Positions 7,527 to 14,207 of a DNA stretch of 20,348 nt are shown here, in pieces. Position 1 is the first letter of the stretch, and the number at the start of each line of letters is the position of its first letter. Origin of the DNA: Ruminococcaceae bacterium UBA7075 (GTDB taxonomy: Bacteria; Bacillota; Clostridia; Oscillospirales; Acutalibacteraceae); contig DKZL01000068.1 of the NCBI GenBank assembly GCA_002493635.1, positions 1 through 20,348 on the forward strand. Reading direction: 5' to 3'. A program made the translations under genes and the position numbers. The notes beneath the pieces are model-generated. The model saw only the letters and a list, made by a program, of their open reading frames with translations, did not search any database and had not been told where the DNA came from.

Positions 7527-7694
7527 ATGAATGAGTCTAAAGAAAGCAACTCATTGAACAATAGCAAATCAGCTAAAGAAGAATTATATAGTGAGCTAAA
7601 AAAAGGCTTAGATGTTATAAATGAAAAAAGTGGAGTTCCTGCTGAAATCGTCTTTGATGAAACGGAAAAAGAATTTGATTTTGATAAAACATAA
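7527..7694 (+). CDS. Small acidic protein, 55 aa, divergent from the repressor
   Basis: ATG 7527 has AAGGAGG 9-10 nt upstream; an in-frame TTG at 7524 is less likely. The product (MNESKESNSLNN... ending EFDFDKT) is hydrophilic, with a lysine- and serine-rich N-terminus, a helical stretch KEELYSELKKGLDVINE and an acidic tail. I recognise no family. It sits where small antirepressors or helper regulators are found in phage-like switch regions: first gene to the right, facing away from the repressor, behind the palindrome. That placement is the only clue to function. Confidence 0.6.
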   Translation: MNESKESNSLNNSKSAKEELYSELKKGLDVINEKSGVPAEIVFDETEKEFDFDKT

Positions 7695-7757
7695 TCATAA
7701 GCCGATTCTTAACTTATGAAAAAATTTGGAAATAGTAAAACCATAATACACTTTCCA

Positions 7758-7868
7758 GCGGCGGCAAAAATTATATTGCACAACAGTTGAAACTGTGGAA
7801 ACACATCAAGGCACGCATTAAAAGCGTGCCTGTGTGTTTCTGGTGTGCAATAGAATTTTTGCCGCCGC
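7758..7868. other. 111-nt three-stem inverted-repeat structure (candidate origin, oriT or ncRNA)
   Basis: The outer arms are 7758-7782 and 7844-7868, 25 nt each, with 24 of 25 positions complementary (ends GCGGCGGC / GCCGCCGC). Inside are a small hairpin ACAGTT-GA-AACTGT (7783-7796) and a second hairpin, AAACACATCAAGGCACGC (7799-7816) with GCGTGCCTGTGTGTTT (7824-7839), containing a small bulge. The result is a closed three-way junction. Flanking copies of TTTGGAAA (7725-7732) and its inverse (7918-7925) and a stem TGGAAAAA/TTTTTCCA (7900-7924) lie outside. It encodes nothing and lacks a T-tract, so it is not a plain terminator. It may be a replication origin, a transfer origin recognised by another element's relaxase, or a structured RNA. 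Confidence 0.6.
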
Positions 7869-7966
7869 ACTATTTTGTGGATATGATTGGAAATTTGCGT
7901 GGAAAAATGCAGAAGATTTTTCCAAATTCAAGTCATATAATGTAGAAAGAAGGTGAATTAAGGAAG

Positions 7967-8251
7967 GTGATTGATATAGATAAAAATTTGAAAAACAGCA
8001 GCACTCTGAATGGTGTTTATGAAACTATGAGTGAAATCATAGGCTTTGACAATGTTGTGAAACTGTATGAGAGTTTCAAGGGAAGTCAAATCAATTTTCC
8101 GACAAGGCTTTTTTCCAAAGAATTTGTTTTGCAGGAAGCATTGAAATCCTATGACGGAACTTCTGAATCAATCAACCTGATTGCAACAAAGTATTCATAT
8201 TCAGAACGCACTATCAGAAAATTGTTAAAAGAGCATTTGGATAATATTTAA
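7967..8251 (+). CDS. Mor/C-like transcription activator family protein
   Basis: This is a 94-aa protein. Its pattern follows the Mu Mor family: a helical N-terminal dimerisation part with MSEIIGFDNVVKLYESFKG, then a strand region INFPTRLF, then a helix-turn-helix at about 60-94 with YDGTSESINLIATKYSYSER and TIRKLLKEHL. Mor proteins activate phage middle or late genes. The start is uncertain: GTG 7967 overlaps a GGAAGG sequence, and the better spaced ribosome site is AAGAAGG at 7947-7953; no ATG is available near. It begins about 100 bp after the three-stem structure. In a satellite-like element it could switch on the element's own genes or a helper phage's genes (inference). Confidence 0.65.
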   Translation: MIDIDKNLKNSSTLNGVYETMSEIIGFDNVVKLYESFKGSQINFPTRLFSKEFVLQEALKSYDGTSESINLIATKYSYSERTIRKLLKEHLDNI

Positions 8252-8272
8252 AAATAAATGAAGGAGAAAAAT

Positions 8273-8671
8273 ATGAGGAATGGTATAATTGACTCATTTG
8301 AAATGAATGGGATAGTTTCCAGTTTAAAAAAAATAATTAAACTTCGTAGAAAATACGATTTTAAGAAAAATATTTTATTTATAACACCAAATATATCTAT
8401 TGAATTTTGTAATCTATTTAAAACCTGTTATATTCTTGTTAACGAAACACGAGCTATTAAATATATATATGGTAATATTCGTGCTATGGCAAAATCCGTT
8501 GCAACAGGAGTAACTTGGGGAATTATAAAATCAGAAATTAGATTTGTGACAACAGATAAAACCATTGCTAATCATTCTTTTATCAAATCACTAAGCAAAA
8601 CATTAAAAAATAGTATACCTCAAATTGAAAACGATATGAAAAATACTTCTAAAGAACGATGGAATATATAA
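8273..8671 (+). CDS. Unrecognised 132-aa basic protein
   Basis: An ATG at 8258 precedes the ribosome site; the ATG at 8273 follows AAGGAG by 6 nt and is the better start (MRNGIIDSFEMN...). The protein has no signal peptide or clear membrane segment. Its middle (ILFITPNISIEFCNLFKTCYI and further) is hydrophobic with alternating strands, and the C-terminus is lysine-rich and helical. I see no known motif. It follows the Mor-like gene by 21 nt and is probably cotranscribed with it. Codon use is strongly AT-rich, as in the NERD gene that follows. Probably cargo; function unknown. Confidence 0.6.
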   Translation: MRNGIIDSFEMNGIVSSLKKIIKLRRKYDFKKNILFITPNISIEFCNLFKTCYILVNETRAIKYIYGNIRAMAKSVATGVTWGIIKSEIRFVTTDKTIANHSFIKSLSKTLKNSIPQIENDMKNTSKERWNI

Positions 8672-8923
8672 TTTTAAAAGTTAATATATTATTAAATTGA
8701 AAGACTTTAAATTGATAAAAGAGCATTTAGATATAATTTGAACGAAATAAAAACTGAGGTAATAATATTGTCTGAGGATAACAATATTAAAAAACAATTA
8801 AAATCAAACTTATTATCTTGATTTTAATTATAGGTGTAATATAATTTAACTTGATATTAATTTAAAATTTCAGAATGATGTATATACAAAATTATTAATT
8901 GTCATTACAAATTATCGGAGTGT
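8672..8923 (+). repeat. Non-coding stretch holding a second copy of the Mor-like gene's 3' end
   Basis: At 8711-8732 the sequence repeats 8221-8242 at 20 of 22 positions, and in the matching frame it encodes LIKEHLDII plus stop (first copy LLKEHLDNI plus stop). It is the scar of a duplication or recombination. Further on lies an AT-only hairpin with arms AATTAAAATCAA and TTGATTTTAATT (about 8796-8829). No further gene is seen. Confidence 0.55.
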
Positions 8924-9928
8924 ATGAGTACTATGAGCTTAAAATCTGACAAGAAGAAAAATAAGAAACCAAACAAAAAACAACTTAAAGCAGAATTAAA
9001 ACATTTGGAACTTGAGATAAAAAACTTACCAAATAAAAAAGAAAAAATTAAAAAAGACATTTTAATTCGTTCTAATAAGTTGATTTACAAAGAAAAATAC
9101 TCTTTAAGGCAAAAGCTCAATAAATATAATCTTATGTTAGAATTCACAGATGAAGTTTGTCCAGTTATTGATTTCAATAATATTGAATCAGATTTTAAGG
9201 ATAAATATCTTGAATTAAGAAAGTATCAAAGAATCACTCATAACGGGGTTAAGGGCGAAGATGATATATATAAATCCTTAAAAATTCTTAATGATATTAT
9301 AGTCATTATTCAACACTTAAATACTCCTCTTGAAGATAAATCTGTTGAACACGATTTGGTTGTAATTTCTGAAAGTGGTATCTTTACTATAGAAGTAAAG
9401 TATATTTCAGCAGAAAAAATCACAATTAGCAGACAAGGCTTATTGAATAATACAAACATAATAGAACAATCAAGAAGGCATATACATTCTTTAAGAAGAA
9501 CTCTTTCAGATACAAAGTATTCTGATATTCCGATATACCCTATTATTGTTTTTTCAAATGACAGATGCAAGTTCAAAAATGAAAACGAGAATATCCCAAT
9601 ATGCTATAAAATTGATATTGAAAATATCATTTTTGATAAAACTAAATACCCAATTTGTATAGACAAAAACGAATTTAAAAATATCAAGGATACAATAACC
9701 GAAAAATGTAAAAATATAGAAGAAAAGAAATATCCTTTAGATATTGACGAAAAATCATATTATGAGGCTTTAGCTGAGTATGCTTCTAATGATATAATTG
9801 AAAAAGAAAAAATCCAAATAAAAGAAAGAATAGAAAAGATTGAAGATGAACTTCCCGATACATTTGGCACAATATTTAAAATACTTCTTTTTGCTATATA
9901 TGCTATAGCTGATATTGTTGATAGATAA
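8924..9928 (+). CDS. NERD-domain (nuclease-related) protein with coiled-coil N-terminus
   Basis: This is a 334-aa protein. Residues 1-75 are lysine-rich and coiled-coil-like. Residues 105-215 match the NERD fold, a restriction-endonuclease-like core: HNGVKGEDD (G111, E112), EHDLVVIS (D144), FTIEVKY (E157, K159), EQSRRHI (Q182) and IYPIIVFSN. So the GE...D...ExK...Q set of the active site is intact. The C-terminus FKILLFAIYAIADIVDR (about 317-334) is hydrophobic and could anchor the protein at the membrane. The start could be ATG 8924, 4 nt after GGAG, or ATG 8933. NERD proteins occur in plasmids, phages and defence loci. As the last gene before a terminator it looks like cargo, possibly anti-phage (inference). 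Confidence 0.75.
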   Translation: MSTMSLKSDKKKNKKPNKKQLKAELKHLELEIKNLPNKKEKIKKDILIRSNKLIYKEKYSLRQKLNKYNLMLEFTDEVCPVIDFNNIESDFKDKYLELRKYQRITHNGVKGEDDIYKSLKILNDIIVIIQHLNTPLEDKSVEHDLVVISESGIFTIEVKYISAEKITISRQGLLNNTNIIEQSRRHIHSLRRTLSDTKYSDIPIYPIIVFSNDRCKFKNENENIPICYKIDIENIIFDKTKYPICIDKNEFKNIKDTITEKCKNIEEKKYPLDIDEKSYYEALAEYASNDIIEKEKIQIKERIEKIEDELPDTFGTIFKILLFAIYAIADIVDR

Positions 9929-10011
9929 ACAAAGATTTTTTACTGATAAAATTGCTATTCTGATATCCATATGCTCATTATTGTGAATAATAATTTAAAA
10001 TAATAATTAAA

Positions 10012-10054
10012 ATTCCCTATAACCCATTAAATTAGGTTATGGGGAATATTTTTG
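10012..10054 (+). terminator. Terminator after the NERD gene
   Basis: ATTCCCTATAACC and GGTTATGGGGAAT form a 13-bp stem (one G-T pair) with a 10-nt loop, followed by ATTTTTG. It separates the left cargo block from the small-ORF block. Confidence 0.75.
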
Positions 10055-10070
10055 AGTGGAGGTGACTAAA

Positions 10071-10163
10071 ATGAAACAACTTTGGTTTATATTTGGCTTT
10101 GCAGTGACAACAGTTGCTATTATTGCCACAGAAAAAATAACAGATAAAATCAAAAAGAAATAA
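10071..10163 (+). CDS. 30-aa single-span membrane peptide
   Basis: GGAGGTGA ends 6-7 nt before ATG 10071. The 30-codon product is MKQLWFIFGFAVTTVAIIA followed by the charged tail TEKITDKIKKK: one transmembrane helix with a basic C-terminus. Its spacing to the next ORF (26 nt) suggests an operon. Peptides of this shape can be type I toxins, holin-like proteins or membrane tethers; nothing here decides between them. No antisense RNA was identified. Confidence 0.55.
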   Translation: MKQLWFIFGFAVTTVAIIATEKITDKIKKK

Positions 10164-10188
10164 TAAAAATTGAAAGGACTGATTTTTT

Positions 10189-10311
10189 ATGTTTTTTGGA
10201 TTAGTAGCAGGTCTTACAACAAAAGCCGCAATAGAAATGTTCACAGCAGGTGCAAGTGCGGCAATCACGCTTCTTTGCTCTGGCTCAGTTTTAAAGAGGA
10301 AAAGAAGATGA
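10189..10311 (+). CDS. 40-aa hydrophobic peptide
   Basis: ATG 10189 follows GAAAGGA by about 11 nt. The product (MFFGLVAGLTTKAAIEMFTA... ending VLKRKRR) has small-residue-rich hydrophobic segments and a strongly basic tail, as in small membrane-active peptides. Its TGA stop overlaps the ATG of the next gene (ATGA), showing translational coupling. It pairs with the 30-aa peptide just upstream. No family recognised. Confidence 0.5.
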   Translation: MFFGLVAGLTTKAAIEMFTAGASAAITLLCSGSVLKRKRR

Positions 10312-10658
10312 TAATAATAACAAAATATGATGATATTGCAAAAATCAAAAATAAAGCAATCATTCCCTACATTGAATGCCTTGTGTCGGATATTCTCAAA
10401 ACATATTCCCTCAACTGTTCGTTTGAAACGGTTGGGGGAATTTTCTTTTTGGAGAGTGAGAAAGATTTTAATAACTACAAAGGATTTGGTCTGTCCTCTC
10501 CACTATGTGAAGATAGATTTGAATGGATTGAAGAAATAGGCAACGGATATTCAGACGGATGTATTGTGATAAACAATGATTTTGCGATAAATATCATAGG
10601 AAAAACAGAATTTTTCAATAAAGGAGTGTCTGAAAATGAGTATGACAAACACAGTTGA
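10308..10658 (+). CDS. Unrecognised 116-aa protein
   Basis: The frame is open further upstream, to 10170, but that part overlaps the 40-aa peptide in another frame and lacks a ribosome site. ATG 10308 overlaps the previous stop by ATGA and is the likely start (MIIITKYDDIAKIKNKA...). The protein is soluble, with a helical N-terminal half and a strand-rich second half (VGGIFFLES, DGCIVINNDFAINIIGKTEFF). No known motif is seen. Its 3' end overlaps the following DUF1643 gene by 23 nt, so the two are tightly coupled and may act together. Confidence 0.6.
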   Translation: MIIITKYDDIAKIKNKAIIPYIECLVSDILKTYSLNCSFETVGGIFFLESEKDFNNYKGFGLSSPLCEDRFEWIEEIGNGYSDGCIVINNDFAINIIGKTEFFNKGVSENEYDKHS

Positions 10659-11145
10659 ACAAAAAAGCACGGTAGATACAACGGCAATATTCTCTAAAAA
10701 TCACAGGGAAAGATATTTGCTTAAAATTGAGTGGGATAAAAACAAAAAATCTCTTGCTATAATAATGACCTTTCCGTCATCAGCAGATGAATTGATTTTT
10801 GACCAGACAACAATGCTTGTCCGAAATGAAGCGGTGAAAAACAATTTTGGCTCTGTTTCAATAGTCAATCTGTTTTCGTCAATAAACAATGAGTCGCCTA
10901 AGCCTGACAAAACAAACACTTCTGTTGTGATGAAAGAATGCGACAATGCTGATGTCATAATCGTGGCATACGGAAGAAGTACAAGCCACGAGGATGAAAA
11001 GAAAGCTTTTCTCAATGCTCTGAATGAACACTACAAAGAAAAGCTGTTCACAATCGTTGATTCAAAAGGCTTGCCGTTTTCTCATCCGCTCTCTCCTCTT
11101 GCTCATCAGTGGAACATTCAAAAACTCACAATCAAAAAAGATTGA
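10636..11145 (+). CDS. DUF1643 family protein
   Basis: This is a 169-aa protein with the family's layout: RYLLKIEWDKNKKSLAIIMT, FPSSADELIFDQTT, then SVSIVNLFSSINNESP, then VIIVAYGRS, and a C-terminal segment with SKGLPFSHPLSP that matches the usual G-x-PxHPL end. The family has no established biochemical function and is common on phages, plasmids and islands. The start at 10636 follows AAGGAG by about 10 nt. It ends the small-ORF block and is followed by the hairpin at 11158-11200. Confidence 0.75.
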   Translation: MSMTNTVEQKSTVDTTAIFSKNHRERYLLKIEWDKNKKSLAIIMTFPSSADELIFDQTTMLVRNEAVKNNFGSVSIVNLFSSINNESPKPDKTNTSVVMKECDNADVIIVAYGRSTSHEDEKKAFLNALNEHYKEKLFTIVDSKGLPFSHPLSPLAHQWNIQKLTIKKD

Positions 11146-11157
11146 TGAAACACATCG

Positions 11158-11200
11158 GAATTTTGCAGAGTGTGTGTCTGTGCATACTCTGCAAAAATTC
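11158..11200 (+). repeat. Hairpin after the DUF1643 gene
   Basis: GAATTTTGCAGAGT (11158-11171) pairs with ACTCTGCAAAAATTC (11186-11200), with one extra T in the right arm. It begins 13 nt after the DUF1643 stop codon at 11145. A downstream TTTT exists only after a GC-containing gap, so it may be a weak terminator or part of the repeat region that follows. Confidence 0.5.
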
Positions 11201-11485
11201 GGATTTTCGGGATGAACACATTTTCAAGAGTCTTTTCAAGGCAAAAAATACTCTCGGGTTTTCTCTTTTTTTCGGAAAATTCCCGAATTTGCTTGAAACT
11301 CCTCGAATTTTCTTTTTTGGAATTTTCCTGTTTTTTGGGGCAAAAAACTTTGTGCAAAATGCACAATGGCATTTCTGAGCGAGTTTTGAAAAGGCAGGTG
11401 TGCCAAGAAGTAGTAGGGGTAAACGACCTTTGGAAAATTTCAAAAAAAGGCGTTCGTGACTTTCTACAAAGTTCATAAAAGCCTA
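11201..11485. other. Non-coding repeat-rich AT region, candidate replication origin
   Basis: No plausible gene is seen; the open frames on both strands here lack ribosome sites and have odd composition. Variants of one motif recur in both orientations: CGGAAAATTC (11273), CCGAATTT (11283), TCGAATTTTC (11303), TGGAATTTTCC (11318) and TGGAAAATTTC (11431), plus CGGAATTTTG in the hairpin just before. A perfect hairpin TTGTGC-AAAAT-GCACAA lies at 11350-11366. Iteron-like repeats in AT-rich DNA next to an ATPase gene fit a replication origin, but this is not proven. Confidence 0.45.
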
Positions 11486-11515
11486 TTGACAGGAACAAAT
11501 GTTCTAAATTATAAT
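11486..11515 (+). promoter_or_regulatory. LexA-controlled (SOS) promoter of the DUF927 ATPase gene
   Basis: TTGACA (11486-11491), an 18-nt spacer and TATAAT (11510-11515) lie 32 nt upstream of ATG 11548. Within the spacer GAACAAATGTTC (11493-11504) exactly fits the Gram-positive LexA box GAAC-N4-GTTC, and its four central bases also fit the preferred RNRY. A LexA dimer here would block the promoter, and DNA damage would release it. Confidence 0.75.
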
Positions 11516-11547
11516 AAGATAGAGTCAAAGAGAGGAGGAAAAATAAA

Positions 11548-13455
11548 ATGGTTCAAGATGTAATTTTTTTTAAACCAGAAAGCGTTGATTGTAAAACTTA
11601 CAGACAGCTAAAAACATATACGCTCTCAAAAGAAACTCACGAGAAATTGAAAACTCTTTCAATTTCTCCGCCCTATATAATAATAAGGGACACCAATAAA
11701 ATTGGTAAGCTGATTAAAGACGGAGAAAACCATAGTCTTAAAGTCTTTATGACCTACGCAGAGGTTGTCCAGCGAATAATAAACGCTGATGATGGTACGG
11801 CAACCGTAAAAATACGATATTTCAATGGTGTGGAAATCAGAGAAGATGCTTTTTCGAGTGACATTTTCACCAAGTTCGGTGTAAAAGAGCTTTTAACTAA
11901 GGGAATCCGTTTTGACGAAGCCGATTCGGTGCTTGTAATTGACTATCTCCTAAAATCAGAAGCTCAGGCAGAAGTTGTATATGGTTACACAAAACACGGT
12001 TGGAAGAATATTGAACAACAACTCTTATTTCTCGGCAATGAACCTCTCGGCAACAAAAAACTAAAATCTAAGTTTTCGTGTCAGGATTCGCTTGACTTAA
12101 CTCCCACAGGAAACCTTGAAATTTGGAGTGAAATGGTGAAAAATGAGGTGGTCGGAAATCTGCCAATGGAATTTGTATTGTGTGCTTCTCTATCCAGCGT
12201 TCTGCTCGCAATGCTGAATTTAAGTTTTGATTTTGGCTCAATAGTCATAAATCTTGCGAACACCTCAAGCAAGGGAAAAACCACAGCGGCAATGCTTGCG
12301 GCAAGTGTATTTTCAAATCCACAGCTAAACCGTGGCACAGCAATTTCTTACAATGCAACAGAAAATTCATTGCAGGAATTTATAGCTCGGTGCAATGGTC
12401 TAACTGTTGTGCTTGACGAAGCGGCGGTATGTAACACGCAAAATTTACAAAAGCTTCTATATTCAATAGCTTTAGGTAGGTCTAAAATGAGGTTGAACGG
12501 AGATTCAACTCAAAAAGAGGTAAAGGAATTCTCCTCCGTAATCTTTTCTACTGCTGAATTTAATTTCATTGAGGATGAAAGTCTTGTCGGAATAAGAACG
12601 AGAGTTTTTGAGATTACAGATACTCTGACAAAGAGTGCTGAAAACAGTGATAATATCAAAAGGACTGTAATAAAAAATTATGCAGTCGCAGGGAATGTTT
12701 TTATTGTTCATTTAATCAGCAAAGGCAAAGACAAAATTGAGGCTGACTATGAACAAACAAAACAAGAACTTTTTGAAAAATATAAAATCTCACAGAAAAA
12801 TTATGAAAATCATAATTTGACTGAAAGAATAATTTCAAAGCTTGCAATAATTCTTCAAGCTGCAAAATATTCTAATGAAGTTTTTGATTTTTCAATAAGT
12901 ATTGAAACAATGACTTCATATCTGTTCACTATTGTGAATAGGATTGTTGATATCCCATCTCCCGAAGATGAGATTTTGACGATTGTATATGAAGATGTTC
13001 TTCAAAACTTCAAAAAATACAGATGTTCATATTCTTTTCTGATAAATACTTTTGATAGAGAAGAGCTTGAACAGTTGAATACAAGTCTGTTTAAAAGCGG
13101 ATATGTCGGATTAATCCGAAACAGTAATGATGAGGATTATTTTGAGATATGCGTTGCACAGTATCATTTTAAGAAGCTTATGCAGAGTCATAAAATTGAT
13201 GACTTCCGAAAGCGACTTAAAAATTTGCGTGCAGAAGGGCGATTAGTTGCTCAGAAAGACAGACAAATTTCAAAAGTCTGTATTCTGAAAGATATGCCCA
13301 AGGTAAATGCCTATGTTTTCAGATTTAAAACTGAAAATGAGGATAAGCTAAAGGGCAGTATCATTAAAGGCTATGAGCCTGAATTAACTGATGATAATCT
13401 CATCAAAGATGATGAAGAAGTAGATATTTCTTCAATTCTTGATGATGTATTATAA
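11548..13455 (+). CDS. DUF927-type P-loop ATPase, likely replication helicase of the element
   Basis: This is a 635-aa protein. Residues about 140-450 match the DUF927 family. They include YGYTKHGW, a Walker A-like AxxxxGKT (A237-T245, ANTSSKGKT, with alanine in place of the first glycine), Walker B VVLDEAA (D290, E291) and a sensor-like IFSTAEFNF. The C-terminal 170 residues look like winged-helix DNA-binding modules and end in an acidic tail (DDNLIKDDEEVDISSILDDVL-type). Family members occur in plasmids and integrated elements and are taken to be helicases acting in replication. The start follows AGAGGAGG by about 10 nt. Two small ORFs follow, up to a terminator at 14123. Its promoter carries a LexA box, so expression should rise with DNA damage. 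Confidence 0.8.
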   Translation: MVQDVIFFKPESVDCKTYRQLKTYTLSKETHEKLKTLSISPPYIIIRDTNKIGKLIKDGENHSLKVFMTYAEVVQRIINADDGTATVKIRYFNGVEIREDAFSSDIFTKFGVKELLTKGIRFDEADSVLVIDYLLKSEAQAEVVYGYTKHGWKNIEQQLLFLGNEPLGNKKLKSKFSCQDSLDLTPTGNLEIWSEMVKNEVVGNLPMEFVLCASLSSVLLAMLNLSFDFGSIVINLANTSSKGKTTAAMLAASVFSNPQLNRGTAISYNATENSLQEFIARCNGLTVVLDEAAVCNTQNLQKLLYSIALGRSKMRLNGDSTQKEVKEFSSVIFSTAEFNFIEDESLVGIRTRVFEITDTLTKSAENSDNIKRTVIKNYAVAGNVFIVHLISKGKDKIEADYEQTKQELFEKYKISQKNYENHNLTERIISKLAIILQAAKYSNEVFDFSISIETMTSYLFTIVNRIVDIPSPEDEILTIVYEDVLQNFKKYRCSYSFLINTFDREELEQLNTSLFKSGYVGLIRNSNDEDYFEICVAQYHFKKLMQSHKIDDFRKRLKNLRAEGRLVAQKDRQISKVCILKDMPKVNAYVFRFKTENEDKLKGSIIKGYEPELTDDNLIKDDEEVDISSILDDVL

Positions 13456-13489
13456 AATAAAAAATAATATAACGAAAGGAATGGTTTTA

Positions 13490-13801
13490 ATGAATTTTAA
13501 ACCAAAAAAGATGTACGACAGCCTGAATAACGGTTCATACAAAGGAATTATAAAGGAGATAGCTTTCAATAACGAAAGATATTGTACCTTTAAAATTGAT
13601 GTTGAAGGTGAAGATGGATTTTTCGTTCATTTGTTTTCAACAAATGATATCGCATTCAATAATTTTACTTGCGATTTCGTTGATAAAGAGGGTTATTTTT
13701 GTCCCGATAAATTAATTGATAAAACGATTAATTTTACTATTAAGCAAAGGCAATATGGTGAAAACACCGTGACTAAAATGACAGAAATATCAGCCGCATA
13801 A
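13490..13801 (+). CDS. 103-aa protein, possibly OB-fold ssDNA-binding accessory
   Basis: Upstream in-frame ATGs exist, but the ribosome site GAAAGGA (13474-13480) is placed 9 nt before ATG 13490 (MNFKPKKMYDSLNNG). The protein is strand-rich: GSYKGIIKEIAFNNERYCTFKIDVEGEDGFFVHLFSTND reads like an OB-fold beta sheet, and the end TINFTIKQRQYGENTVTKM fits its last strands. Its position directly after the helicase-like gene supports a role in replication, for example single-strand binding, but no family is recognised. It is probably cotranscribed with the DUF927 gene, 34 nt upstream. Confidence 0.6.
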   Translation: MNFKPKKMYDSLNNGSYKGIIKEIAFNNERYCTFKIDVEGEDGFFVHLFSTNDIAFNNFTCDFVDKEGYFCPDKLIDKTINFTIKQRQYGENTVTKMTEISAA

Positions 13802-13820
13802 TTACAACTATTATTTTTAA

Positions 13821-13906
13821 AATAACCTACTTCTGTAGTTATTATCCGTTCGGTACAAGAGGTGTGGATAGTTTACACACAGCCGACTTATTGGGTTTCC
13901 CAATAT
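13821..13906 (+). other. Structured leader upstream of the 55-aa ORF
   Basis: Three successive stems lie in the 138-nt gap before ATG 13940: AATAAC-TAC/GTA-GTTATT (13821-13843), a nested TCGG...GTGTG...CACAC...CCGA (13850-13886), and ATTGGG-TTT-CCCAAT (13890-13904), followed by ATTT. The last could be an attenuator or terminator. The group may be a cis-acting RNA element; no known riboswitch class is recognised. Confidence 0.4.
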
Positions 13907-13939
13907 TTCTCTTAATATATTGATATTAGGAGGATTTTT

Positions 13940-14107
13940 ATGAAAGAAACATTACTATGTTGCAGTATACTCCGTGATTTTCTGATTGAAGAAAATCATC
14001 ATAAGAGTATAGACAAAGCTGCACATACAGATAATTCTATTTCGTCAAACTTTTTCAACGCTATTGTTGATTTATTTGCGGAAATGATTTATATAGATAA
14101 ATTATAA
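13940..14107 (+). CDS. Unrecognised 55-aa protein
   Basis: ATG 13940 has TAGGAGG 5-6 nt upstream, one of the best ribosome sites of the element. The product (MKETLLCCSILRDFLIEENHH... ending DLFAEMIYIDKL) is acidic and helical, with two adjacent cysteines near the N-terminus and no membrane segment. It lies between the structured leader and a terminator and may be transcribed on its own or by read-through. It precedes the recombinase gene, a position where excision-directionality factors are often found; that role is only a guess. Confidence 0.6.
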   Translation: MKETLLCCSILRDFLIEENHHKSIDKAAHTDNSISSNFFNAIVDLFAEMIYIDKL

Positions 14108-14122
14108 CTTTGAAAACAATCC

Positions 14123-14160
14123 GTGCAGTGACTTTTCGTTGCTGCACTTTAATATTTTTT
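14123..14160 (+). terminator. Terminator upstream of the recombinase gene
   Basis: GTGCAGTGAC (14123-14132) and GTTGCTGCAC (14138-14147) form a 10-bp stem with a TTTTC loop, followed by TTTAATATTTTTT. It isolates the recombinase gene from the DUF927 transcript, so the recombinase should have its own promoter in the AT-rich stretch 14160-14190. Confidence 0.75.
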
Positions 14161-14207
14161 AAATATATATTATATATTCGATATAAAAAAAGAGGAGTGT
14201 AAAACCT

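Noticed and set aside
7140..7694. Toxin-antitoxin pair formed by the XRE gene and the 55-aa divergent ORF
   Set aside because: The genes are divergent rather than in one operon, and the small ORF is hydrophilic and acidic without RelE/HigB features.
7758..7868. Retron-type msr-msd reading of the three-stem structure
   Set aside because: No reverse transcriptase gene is present in the element or window.
10056..10064. Third copy of part of the att core (GTGGAGGTGA)
   Set aside because: Only 10 bases match and it is the ribosome site of the 30-aa ORF; the sequence resembles a Shine-Dalgarno sequence by itself.
10170..10307. Upstream extension of the 116-aa gene
   Set aside because: It overlaps the 40-aa ORF in another frame and has no ribosome site; the ATGA overlap fixes the start at 10308.
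11118..11528. Overlapping open frames on both strands in the repeat region (also 11132-11476 and 11170-11478)
   Set aside because: No ribosome sites, unlikely compositions, several frames open at once because of AT-rich repeats; best explained as non-coding.
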